A DNA stretch of 8,448 nucleotides from Campylobacter sp. (GCA_017940085.1 JAGAZK010000257.1:1-8448), one strand, 5' to 3'. Numbered from the stretch's first letter, positions 1-6,214 are shown. Program-made: numbers and translations. Notes: a model not told the origin generated them from the sequence alone.

Positions 1-393
1 AAAATCGTCCAAAAAGAGCTAAAATCTTGGAAAATATTTTTTGGAAATGATATGCCAGAAAACGAATTTGCTAAAATCAAAGAATTTAAGCCTGATATTT
101 TGGTCGTAGTAGATGCGGTTTGTTTTGTAGATACAAATTTAAACGACAAATCAAATATATGCGAATTTATAGATTTAAGCGATGAAGTTAGTTATTTTTA
201 CAACGCACACAATATTCCTACTAGTGTGTGGATAAAATATTTAAGAGAATTTGTGCCAAAAATTTTATTTTTAGGAATAAGCGTTGAGATGTCAAATTTA
301 ATACAAATCAAAGAAAATTTAAGCCAAAAAGCCAAAGAAAACGCAAGATTAGCAGTAGAAAAAATAAAAATTTTAGACTCAGAATTGCTCTGA
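1..393 (+). CDS. hycI: HycI-type [NiFe]-hydrogenase maturation endopeptidase, 5'-truncated by window edge
   Basis: The protein clips the C-terminal tail of a hydrogenase large subunit after nickel insertion, in the cytoplasm. The reading frame is open from base 1, so the first ATG at 52 is internal. About 130 C-terminal residues are present, against about 156 for the whole E. coli protein. The stretch GNDMPENEF...KPDILVVVDA lines up from memory with E. coli HycI (SAPENDIVAIRELRP..LLIVDA). The metal-ligand Asp of VVVDA (codon 112-114, equivalent to D62) and the His of AHNIP (codon 208-210, equivalent to H90) are both kept, followed by the FLGI strand. The first ligand, an N-terminal Asp in the GDD motif, lies outside the window. 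The protein belongs to the HycI branch rather than the HyaD/HupD branch, which implies a group 4 (hyc/hyf) hydrogenase, probably encoded just upstream. It is convergent with rpsU, 11 nt away. Confidence 0.82.
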   Translation, partial: KIVQKELKSWKIFFGNDMPENEFAKIKEFKPDILVVVDAVCFVDTNLNDKSNICEFIDLSDEVSYFYNAHNIPTSVWIKYLREFVPKILFLGISVEMSNLIQIKENLSQKAKENARLAVEKIKILDSELL

Positions 394-397
394 GTCT
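375..397 (-). terminator. Hairpin, probable rpsU terminator, spanning the hycI stop codon
   Basis: There is a perfect 9-bp stem (AGACTCAGA, 375-383, with TCTGAGTCT, 389-397) and a 5-nt loop. Read on the minus strand, the stem is followed by AAAA and then a T-rich run (TTTTTATTTT, 370-361), which fits termination of rpsU. On the plus strand the downstream sequence is not T-rich, so any effect on hycI would be weaker. The hycI TGA at 391-393 lies inside the stem. Confidence 0.6.
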
Positions 398-404
398 GTG
401 CTTC

Positions 405-617
405 TTATAAACGAGATTCGTATCTTCGAAGCATATAAAGTCTTTTGAGCATTTTTTTGCGAGCTGAAATCTTTTGTTTTTTGCGAATTTCAGTCATAGG
501 CTCAAAAAACTTTCTCGCTCGCACTTCAGTTACTACCAAATTGCGATCGGTTTGTTTTTTGAAGCGTCTATAAGCTTCATCAAACGATTCGTTTGGATGC
601 ACCTTAACTCCTGGCAC
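405..617 (-). CDS. rpsU: Small ribosomal subunit protein bS21
   Basis: This is a small basic protein of the 30S subunit, sited near the anti-Shine-Dalgarno region of 16S rRNA and needed for efficient initiation. The sequence is the typical epsilonproteobacterial S21: [16 protein letters not shown] near the N-terminus, a [13 protein letters not shown] centre, and a Lys/Arg-rich tail ending [11 protein letters not shown]. Two in-frame GTG codons compete as start, at 626 and 617. I chose 617 because it gives 70 residues beginning (M)PGVKVHPNE, matching the MPGIKVHPNE family start. The AAAGG at 633-629 is only 2 nt from the 626 GTG, too close, and 11 nt from the 617 GTG. No ATG is available, so the gene uses GTG either way. 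It is probably transcribed from its own promoter in the 627-718 gap. Confidence 0.95.
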   Translation of the reverse strand: MPGVKVHPNESFDEAYRRFKKQTDRNLVVTEVRARKFFEPMTEIRKKQKISARKKMLKRLYMLRRYESRL

Positions 618-651
618 TATCCTCACCGCCTTTCAAATAAAATAAGCTCGT

Positions 652-657
652 ATTTTA
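652..657 (-). promoter_or_regulatory. rpsU: Candidate -10 element for rpsU
   Basis: TAAAAT read on the minus strand is a 5/6 match to TATAAT. It lies 34 nt upstream of the chosen GTG, inside a strongly AT-rich gap. Campylobacter sigma-70 promoters generally lack a recognisable -35 box, so the -10 is the only usable signal. The call is inferred from sequence alone. Confidence 0.35.
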
Positions 658-697
658 TCAAACAAAGCTTAAATTTAATCAAATTTGCTTTATTGAT

Positions 698-722
698 ATA
701 AATTTAGTGCAATTAAATTTAT
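698..722 (-). terminator. AT-only inverted repeat at the 3' end of the SurA-like gene
   Basis: The arms ATAAATTTA (698-706) and TAAATTTAT (714-722) are perfect complements around a 7-nt loop and overlap the stop codon at 719-721. The stem has no G-C pair and no following T-run, so it would be a weak terminator. Readthrough into rpsU is plausible. Confidence 0.25.
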
Positions 723-1543
723 CTTTGTATCATTTCTATTTTGGCTTTGACACGCAATTTACTAAAATAATCTTCTACCAAAGTATCTTTTTCTTTTTCA
801 GCCATTTTTCTAACCACATCTTGTTCTACGACTTCAAAAGGTGGTATATAAGAGCCAGTTTTTTCACCTACAAAAATTGTCGTCCAATATCCATTGTCAG
901 AAAATATCGGTGTAAATGAGCCACTTGGAGTATTTACAAGTATATAAAGTAGCTCAGCATTTGTATTTGGAGCAAAAATATTTATGTCTTCTGTCGTAAC
1001 ATCATATTGGACTTTGAGCGGATTAGAGATTGTTTCTTCTAATTTTTGGCGATCTTTGCTCGAATATTTCACAATCTTTACTTTTTCAAATTTGACAAAA
1101 GACTGCCTATTGCTTTGATAAAATTTCATCGCATTTTCTCTATTTATGTTTTCATTTGGGCGACTAAGAATTCTCTCATAAAGTCTGTCTTGCTGCAATC
1201 TTTTTTTGAGCTGATCTCTAAACTGAGCTTCTGTGATATTGTTTTTTTTGAGATTTGAAAGAAACTCATCTTTGCTAAGATCATTATTTTTGGCTATTGC
1301 TAAAATTTGATTTTCTAATTCAAAATTGTCTATTTCTATGTTTAGAGATTTGATTTGTGCATCTTCTAATCTTTGGCGGATCAATATTTCAAGTGCATCT
1401 TGTCTTGAGATTTTCATTTTGTCTTGTAAATTTTCAATCTCATAGCTTGTAATAGGCTCATTTTCTACAATCGCAACAAGCCCACCGATATAACTAGCTT
1501 GTAAAAATACTGCAAAAATAGCTAAAATTATGATTTTTTTCAT
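719..1543 (-). CDS. SurA-like periplasmic chaperone (Cj1289-type parvulin-family protein)
   Basis: This is a periplasmic folding factor for outer-membrane proteins, of the SurA/PEB4-like family. The 274-residue sequence starts with a Sec signal (MKK, then a hydrophobic run to about residue 16, with probable cleavage after LQA). Residues 21-130 form the helical SurA N-terminal chaperone region, including GLVAIVENEPITSYEIE and the LIRQRLEDAQIK helix. Residues 150-235 occupy the place of the parvulin PPIase domain but lack the usual GGDLGW core; only a G-S-F-T-P...NGYWTTIFVGEK remnant is seen. The C-terminal helix (238-270) would pack back onto the chaperone module. The ATG has an AAGG 6 nt upstream (1553-1550). 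It is divergent from gltX, the arrangement I recall for C. jejuni Cj1289/gltX2. Chaperone activity is inferred from the family; isomerase activity is uncertain. Confidence 0.85.
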   Translation of the reverse strand: MKKIIILAIFAVFLQASYIGGLVAIVENEPITSYEIENLQDKMKISRQDALEILIRQRLEDAQIKSLNIEIDNFELENQILAIAKNNDLSKDEFLSNLKKNNITEAQFRDQLKKRLQQDRLYERILSRPNENINRENAMKFYQSNRQSFVKFEKVKIVKYSSKDRQKLEETISNPLKVQYDVTTEDINIFAPNTNAELLYILVNTPSGSFTPIFSDNGYWTTIFVGEKTGSYIPPFEVVEQDVVRKMAEKEKDTLVEDYFSKLRVKAKIEMIQR

Positions 1544-1572
1544 ACAAAACCTTGTTTAAAGCAAATTTGAGC

Positions 1573-1578
1573 TAAAAT
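1573..1578 (+). promoter_or_regulatory. gltX: Candidate -10 element for gltX
   Basis: TAAAAT, a 5/6 match to the -10 consensus, lies 31 nt before the gltX ATG. It overlaps the minus-strand TATAAT of the divergent gene by two bases, so the two promoters would share DNA. AGGA at 1600-1603 supplies the gltX ribosome binding site. Confidence 0.4.
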
Positions 1579-1582
1579 TATA
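1577..1582 (-). promoter_or_regulatory. Candidate -10 element for the SurA-like gene
   Basis: TATAAT read on the minus strand is an exact consensus match, 33 nt before the ATG at 1543. It is preceded by T-rich sequence, as in Campylobacter sigma-70 promoters. It sits within the partly palindromic GCTAAAATTATAGC (1571-1584), which it shares with the opposed gltX promoter candidate. Confidence 0.5.
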
Positions 1583-1609
1583 GCCAAATTTAGTAAATTA
1601 GGAATTAAA

Positions 1610-2989
1610 ATGCTAACAACTCGTTTTGCTCCAAGTCCGACAGGATTTTTGCATGTAGGTGGGCTTAGAACTGCACTTTATAATTATCTTTTTGCAAGAA
1701 AAAATGGCGGAAAATTTTTGCTTCGTATAGAAGATACAGATCTTAAACGCAATTCAGAAGAAGCAGTTGTAGCTATCAGAGAAGCTTTTAATTGGTGTGG
1801 GCTTGAGTATGACGGTGAAGTTACATATCAATCCAAAAGATTTGATATTTACAAAGAGCATATCCAACAACTTCTCCAAAGTGGTAAAGCTTATAAATGC
1901 TATATGAGCAAAGTCGAGCTAGACGAGCTTAGAGCTACTCAAGAAGCTAGAAAAGAACGCCCTAAGTATGATGGAAGATACAGAGATTTTACAGGCACAC
2001 CGCCTGTTGGGATAGAGCCTGTAATTCGTATAAAAGCTCCACAAAGTGGGGTGATTGAGTTTGAAGACGGTGTCAAAGGAAAAGTTAGTTTTAATTGTGA
2101 AGATATGCTTGATGATTTTATTATAGCTAGAAGCGATGGAAGTCCGACATATAATTTTACAGTTGTAGTAGATGATGCTTTGATGGGTGTTACGCATGTA
2201 ATTAGAGGTGATGATCATCTCTCAAACACACCAAAACAAATCGTGCTTTATGAAGCTTTGGGATTTGAAGTGCCAAAATTTTTCCATGTGGCGATGATAA
2301 ATGGCTCAGACGGAGCCAAATTATCTAAAAGACACGGTGCGACCGATGTTATGGAATACAAAAAAATGGGCTATTTGCCAGAAGCTTTATTAAATTTCCT
2401 TGTGCGACTTGGCTGGAGTCATGGAGATGATGAAATTTTCAGTATCAATGATATGATCAATCTTTTTGATCCGCACAATATCAATAAATCTGCCTCTACT
2501 TACAATCTAAGCAAACTTGATTGGCTAAATGCTCATTATATTAAGAATTTGCCTTTTGAGAGACTTGCTGATGAGATGAAATTTTTTGACATAGATTTTA
2601 GAAATCTAAACAAAGGCGAGTTGCTTTTAAATATTTTAAGAGAAAGAAGCAAAACATTATTAGAGCTAAAATCTTCAGCTTTTGCGATTATAAACGAGCC
2701 TGAAATTTACGATGAAAAAGCTATCAAAAAATGGATAAAAGAAGATAGTGCAAATTTGCTTGAAAAATATGCTGAGTTTTTAAATGACGATGATATAAAT
2801 GCAGCCCAATACGAAAATATCACAAATGAATTTTTGCAAAACAATAACAAAACCCTAAAAGATTTAGCCCAACCAATTCGTATAGCTATCACAGGCACGG
2901 CTGTTAGTCCGAGTATATTTGAAGTAATGGAAGTAATTGGCTCTAAAGCTTTGAAAAATAGGATCAAAAAACTAGTCGTAAAACTATAA
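1610..2989 (+). CDS. gltX: Glutamyl-tRNA synthetase (long, canonical type)
   Basis: This cytosolic class I synthetase joins glutamate to tRNA-Glu using ATP. The 459-residue protein is full length. It has FAPSPTGFLHVGG (residues 6-18), where HVGG replaces the HIGH signature. It also has LRIEDTD (38-44), LDDFIIARSDGSPTYNF (167-183), HVIRGDDHLSNTPKQ (196-210) and the KMSKS-loop equivalent KLSKR (237-241), followed by the helical anticodon-binding half. At the zinc-ribbon position the CxC pair is reduced to KCYMS (one Cys, C97), so zinc is probably not bound. The protein resembles H. pylori GltX1 closely from memory. Its position next to a SurA-like gene corresponds to C. jejuni gltX2 (Cj1288c). 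Campylobacters normally carry a second, shorter GluRS that misacylates tRNA-Gln for GatCAB; that gene is not in this window. Confidence 0.96.
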   Translation: MLTTRFAPSPTGFLHVGGLRTALYNYLFARKNGGKFLLRIEDTDLKRNSEEAVVAIREAFNWCGLEYDGEVTYQSKRFDIYKEHIQQLLQSGKAYKCYMSKVELDELRATQEARKERPKYDGRYRDFTGTPPVGIEPVIRIKAPQSGVIEFEDGVKGKVSFNCEDMLDDFIIARSDGSPTYNFTVVVDDALMGVTHVIRGDDHLSNTPKQIVLYEALGFEVPKFFHVAMINGSDGAKLSKRHGATDVMEYKKMGYLPEALLNFLVRLGWSHGDDEIFSINDMINLFDPHNINKSASTYNLSKLDWLNAHYIKNLPFERLADEMKFFDIDFRNLNKGELLLNILRERSKTLLELKSSAFAIINEPEIYDEKAIKKWIKEDSANLLEKYAEFLNDDDINAAQYENITNEFLQNNNKTLKDLAQPIRIAITGTAVSPSIFEVMEVIGSKALKNRIKKLVVKL

Positions 2990-3008
2990 ATTTAATCAAA
3001 TTTAGCCA

Positions 3009-3030
3009 ATTTAGCACATTTGTGCTAAAT
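3009..3030. terminator. Bidirectional terminator between convergent gltX and the EF-hand gene
   Basis: A 9-bp perfect stem (ATTTAGCAC, 3009-3017, with GTGCTAAAT, 3022-3030) encloses a 4-nt loop, in the 64-nt gap between the two stop codons. Both flanks are AT-rich with short T-runs on either strand, suited to stopping transcription from both sides. Confidence 0.6.
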
Positions 3031-3052
3031 AATTTAAATTTAATTTAAATTT
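3031..3052. repeat. Tandem 11-bp repeat, two copies
   Basis: AATTTAAATTT occurs twice head to tail (3031-3041 and 3042-3052). Each unit is itself a palindrome apart from its centre base. It lies directly between the terminator hairpin and the stop codon of the minus-strand gene. Related AAATTTAAA runs fill the other gaps, so this may be only AT-rich spacer drift. Confidence 0.45.
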
Positions 3053-3053
3053 A

Positions 3054-5087
3054 TTACGCCAAAATATTTGTTGGTTTTGGGTAAAAAATTTGATTTATGA
3101 CTTGATTATTTTCTTTTAATAACCTTTCATAAAATCTCTTATTAGTAGCGATCTTTTCGCCACTTTCAAGTTCAAGTATCATTTGGTCTTTGTCTTTGTG
3201 AGCATGTATTGCCTTGACACCAAGCTCTTTTAGAGTGGAGATTTTTTCAATTTTGGCGTTGTTTTCATCAATATCATAGTGTTTAACGGCGATTTTAGCA
3301 AATTCGCTTTTGTCAAATTTACTCACATCAAAATCAATATTTTTGAGATTTAAATTTGGTAAATTGCCTTCATGAAACATTGTTCTATTTTCTTTATATA
3401 GTTTGGATACTATGATTTCTCTACCGCTTGTAAAACGAAGCGTAAAAGTGCCATTTTCATTTACTCTGATAGCTTTGATATAATCAGTATCGGTGAGTTT
3501 GTTGGCTAGAGTTTCAGGATTTTTCATAGCTATTTGAAATACTTTTTCTAGATTTGAGAGACTAAATTTCATTTTTGTAGCTTTAGTAAATTCATCTTCA
3601 ATTTGTATCATAGCACTACTTTTGAGCGAATTTATATCTACAGCAGCTTTTTCTTCTTTGCTTAAACTTGCTATAAATCTATCTCTTGCTTTTAGCTCGT
3701 TTTTGTAGTCATTATACATATCTAAAAATCTCTTGCTTTGGTCTTTGATGTATTCTTTGGTATCGTTAATTCTAGGATCAAAACCTGCATTTTTAGGCGT
3801 CCCGTCTAGCTCAAGCCCACTTATTAAATTTTCAAGATTTTTCGCACTTACAAAAAGCTCCTCAAGATGAATTTCTCCATCAAACCCCACTTTTGCATAA
3901 GCTAAATGGATATTGCTTTGGAGAGATTTAAATTTATTGCTATTATACAAATCTTCTACATTTATCCAGCCATTTTCATCGGCGTTTTGGGCAAATATTT
4001 TTATATCTTCTAAGCTCATTTCTTCGTATCTAATCTCTGCTCTAAATAAGCCATAAAATTCATTTGAAAGTGCTTTGTAGGCAAATTCTGTTGTTTCTTT
4101 GATACTGTTGTCGTGACCAAGACTATATTTTTCAAATTCATCTAAAATCTCATCTTGGGTTTTGATAAATGTTCGTAAATCTATTTTTCTGCTGATTTCG
4201 CTTAGTTTTTTGATGATTTCATTGCCGTCTTTGTCATAGGCTTTGATTTTGAGTTTGTTAAAATACTCATCGTTTTTGTCCAAAACTGCATCGTGATTGC
4301 TATCAAGATTAAATAATTCATAATTGGCTTTTAATAATTCTTTGCCGTCATATCCTACAACTCCATCTCCATCAATATCCAAAAATATTTCAGCTTTGCC
4401 AAATTTGGTCTCAATCAAATTTGATTTACCATAAGAATTAATAAAATTATTAATTAGATCTTTTGAGCTTGGATTAAATTCAAAATAAACATTGTCATTT
4501 TGAATAAATCCTGAATTTGTGCGGGACTTGGTAAAATAATTAAAATAATCGCTACTTATATTATAAACTTTGATTTTATCTATTGCTTCGTAACTATTAG
4601 CAAAGCTGAGTTGCTCGATACTTTCAAAGCTAATTAAGATATTATTTTTAATAGCTTCTGCCATTTGAGCCCTAAATGTTTCTCTTTCGTCTTCATTTTG
4701 TATATACAATGCCATATATTTTTCAAAACTATCACTATAAAAATATTTTTCAGGATTTATATTTGGGCTTAGATAATAGCTTGTCCCGCCAAAATCTCTA
4801 GTATTAAATACGCCGTCTCCTAAGATATTATCAAGCATATTTGCAGTTATTATTTGGGTAGCACTTGGTCTATATTCAGTTTTTAACAAAGAATTTAAAT
4901 CATATATGCCAAGCGGATCCAAATGCAAAGTATGCGTTTTAAGTCCGCTTTGAAAATCATCATCTTGCCAAATTTGAGAGTTTATTTCTTGATTTTGGGA
5001 TACGATTTTGATTTGAGATAAATTCTCTGTGTTTGGTTGGAGTGGATTTATAAAAAGACTATAATTTGGCATAGAAATATTTGACAT
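3054..5087 (-). CDS. Large cysteine-free protein with two pairs of EF-hand-like calcium loops
   Basis: I do not recognise a named gene. The 677-residue product has no Sec signal or membrane segment and no cysteine at all. Four EF-hand-like loops are visible. Loop 1 is DIDGDGVVGYDG (237-248), loop 2 DSNHDAVLDKND (262-273), loop 3 NADENGWINVED (368-379) and loop 4 KVGFDGEIHLEE (399-410, degenerate at positions 1 and 3). The segment around loops 1 and 2 (DGKELL...LDSN.D..LDKNDEYFNKLKI) resembles the calcium-loop blocks of RTX/FrpC-type exoproteins. Residues 440-520 look helical and charged. Residues 536-568 and 623-658 carry a duplicated KAI...SG..I...K motif. I chose the second of two adjacent ATGs because AAGGA lies 5 nt from it but only 2 nt from the first (5090). 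That SD overlaps the upstream gene's stop, implying coupled translation. Calcium binding is likely; export by a Type I or flagellar route is only an inference. Confidence 0.85.
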   Translation of the reverse strand: MSNISMPNYSLFINPLQPNTENLSQIKIVSQNQEINSQIWQDDDFQSGLKTHTLHLDPLGIYDLNSLLKTEYRPSATQIITANMLDNILGDGVFNTRDFGGTSYYLSPNINPEKYFYSDSFEKYMALYIQNEDERETFRAQMAEAIKNNILISFESIEQLSFANSYEAIDKIKVYNISSDYFNYFTKSRTNSGFIQNDNVYFEFNPSSKDLINNFINSYGKSNLIETKFGKAEIFLDIDGDGVVGYDGKELLKANYELFNLDSNHDAVLDKNDEYFNKLKIKAYDKDGNEIIKKLSEISRKIDLRTFIKTQDEILDEFEKYSLGHDNSIKETTEFAYKALSNEFYGLFRAEIRYEEMSLEDIKIFAQNADENGWINVEDLYNSNKFKSLQSNIHLAYAKVGFDGEIHLEELFVSAKNLENLISGLELDGTPKNAGFDPRINDTKEYIKDQSKRFLDMYNDYKNELKARDRFIASLSKEEKAAVDINSLKSSAMIQIEDEFTKATKMKFSLSNLEKVFQIAMKNPETLANKLTDTDYIKAIRVNENGTFTLRFTSGREIIVSKLYKENRTMFHEGNLPNLNLKNIDFDVSKFDKSEFAKIAVKHYDIDENNAKIEKISTLKELGVKAIHAHKDKDQMILELESGEKIATNKRFYERLLKENNQVINQIFYPKPTNILA

Positions 5088-5098
5088 CATTTTCCTTA
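5087..5098 (-). promoter_or_regulatory. SD site overlapping the upstream stop codon; selects the EF-hand gene start
   Basis: On the minus strand the junction reads TAAGGAAAATGATG. The stop codon TAA (5098-5096) of the exported protein supplies the first two bases of the AAGGA Shine-Dalgarno (5097-5093), and two ATGs follow at 5090 and 5087. The geometry favours 5087 and implies translational coupling of the two genes. Confidence 0.65.
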
Positions 5099-6202
5099 AT
5101 TGCGATACTCTCTAACATCTACAAAAAGCATATTGTCATAAGAAAAAATTTGCATTGTATTAGGTGAGAAATGATTTGTTTGCCCTAGTAGATCGTTATA
5201 GACTTTTAGTAAAAATTCATTATCTAAAGTAAGCATATTTTGATGAACTTCTTTATTTTTGACACTTTTATTCATATTGCTAAATAATGGCTCATACGCA
5301 TCAAAATAAAATTCAGAAACCTTGTAGTCTTTAATCATTTGTTCATATTTATCCTGATTTAAGCTCCATTGACTTTTATTTGAATCCCATTGGCTACTAT
5401 TCATGTCCCAAGAACTTGCACCAAATGGAAATGAAATTGACACAGTAAAATTACTATCTGGATTATTGGTTATATTTGTTTTCAAATCTAGTGGTTCGAC
5501 TTGGCTTTGTGAAGTTATTCTTTTAATAGAACTAACGCCATCTGCCGTCTTCCAACCTACTTCATAAGTCATTCCAATATTGTTTGCTTGCAAATAAACC
5601 CTTGTATTTAAAGGAATTGACTCGTTTGTGATTAGTTCTTGTAATCCACCACTTGTAAGTGTATAATCCAACACAAGGCGACCATTTGAATTAACATATA
5701 ATCTAAAAAAAGGTCTATCCATCATAAGTGGATAAAATCTTTTTGTATTTATTCTATTTATTATTACTAATTTATCATTGTTTTTTGGATATTCAGTTAA
5801 ATAAAACCACCCAGCAATCGTATTTGTAGAAAAATTTACATTAGAATAATAATTGGTAAATGAACAATTAGGTCCGCCAAGACCATAATTATCACAAGAA
5901 TAATTCATTTTATTTAAATTTGGTATTGAAATAAGCTCTTTTGTAGGATCATTTTGAAATTTGTTTGTTATTAGATAAAACAATGTATTGTTCCCGTCAT
6001 TTATTATATCAATTTTATCTCTTTCATAATCAAATGTAAAACTATTTGCAATCCCATAAGACTTAGCCTTATTTGCTCTGTTTTGGTATTTTTTGATTAA
6101 ATCCACTAAATTTTTGGGATTGCCAGTATTTACAACAAAAAATTGTGTAGCAAATGAAAAGCTAAAAGCCAAAAATACACTTAACAAAATCCTTAAAAAC
6201 AT
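5096..6202 (-). CDS. Sec-exported protein with LamG/concanavalin-like region and clustered N-glycosylation sequons
   Basis: I do not recognise a named gene. The 368-residue product begins with a clear Sec signal (MFLRILLSVFLAF..., cleavage probably after SFA at 16-18, type I, no lipobox). Residues about 123-260 read like a LamG_3/ConA-like beta-sandwich: TIAGWFYL, then FFRLYVNSNGRLVLDY, then the PLNTRVYLQAN strand. Only two cysteines are present (C103, C113), a possible disulfide near the start of this region. Residues 264-280 hold three tryptophans at exact 7-residue spacing (W265, W272, W279). Four D-x-N-x-S/T sequons are present at N71, N251, N268 and N275. The start is fixed by AAGGAG 6 nt upstream; an in-frame TTG further upstream at 6226 would place this SD inside the gene. 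It is the first gene of a two-gene unit with the EF-hand protein. Glycan or surface binding is plausible but unproven. Confidence 0.85.
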   Translation of the reverse strand: MFLRILLSVFLAFSFSFATQFFVVNTGNPKNLVDLIKKYQNRANKAKSYGIANSFTFDYERDKIDIINDGNNTLFYLITNKFQNDPTKELISIPNLNKMNYSCDNYGLGGPNCSFTNYYSNVNFSTNTIAGWFYLTEYPKNNDKLVIINRINTKRFYPLMMDRPFFRLYVNSNGRLVLDYTLTSGGLQELITNESIPLNTRVYLQANNIGMTYEVGWKTADGVSSIKRITSQSQVEPLDLKTNITNNPDSNFTVSISFPFGASSWDMNSSQWDSNKSQWSLNQDKYEQMIKDYKVSEFYFDAYEPLFSNMNKSVKNKEVHQNMLTLDNEFLLKVYNDLLGQTNHFSPNTMQIFSYDNMLFVDVREYRN

Positions 6203-6208
6203 TAAATT

Positions 6209-6214
6209 CTCCTT
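6209..6214 (-). promoter_or_regulatory. Strong SD (AAGGAG) fixing the start at 6202
   Basis: AAGGAG on the minus strand ends 6 nt before the ATG at 6202, the optimal spacing. It places the initiator directly before the Sec signal and excludes the longer frame that opens with TTG at 6226. Confidence 0.8.

Noticed and set aside
52..393. HycI starting at the ATG at 52
   Set aside because: The frame is open to base 1 and the preceding residues (including SWKIFFGND) fit the family, so this Met is internal.
474..701. Plus-strand open frame of 75 codons over rpsU
   Set aside because: It is the antisense shadow of rpsU and the gap upstream of it, with no RBS and a composition unlike a protein.
1242..1249. 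Run of eight T (A8 on the coding strand) in the SurA-like gene as a phase-variation tract
   Set aside because: Campylobacter phase variation typically uses long G/C tracts; short A/T runs are common in this AT-rich genome and the frame is intact.
1919..2218. Minus-strand open frame inside gltX
   Set aside because: gltX is unambiguous here; the antisense frame has no family features.
4221..4235. DKDGN (residues 285-289 of the EF-hand protein) as a fifth calcium loop
   Set aside because: It starts like an EF-hand but continues EIIKK without the acidic position-12 ligand; it is more likely a turn.
5264..5278. NMNKS (residues 309-313 of the exported protein) as a fifth glycosylation site
   Set aside because: The -2 residue is Asn, not Asp/Glu, so it fails the bacterial sequon.
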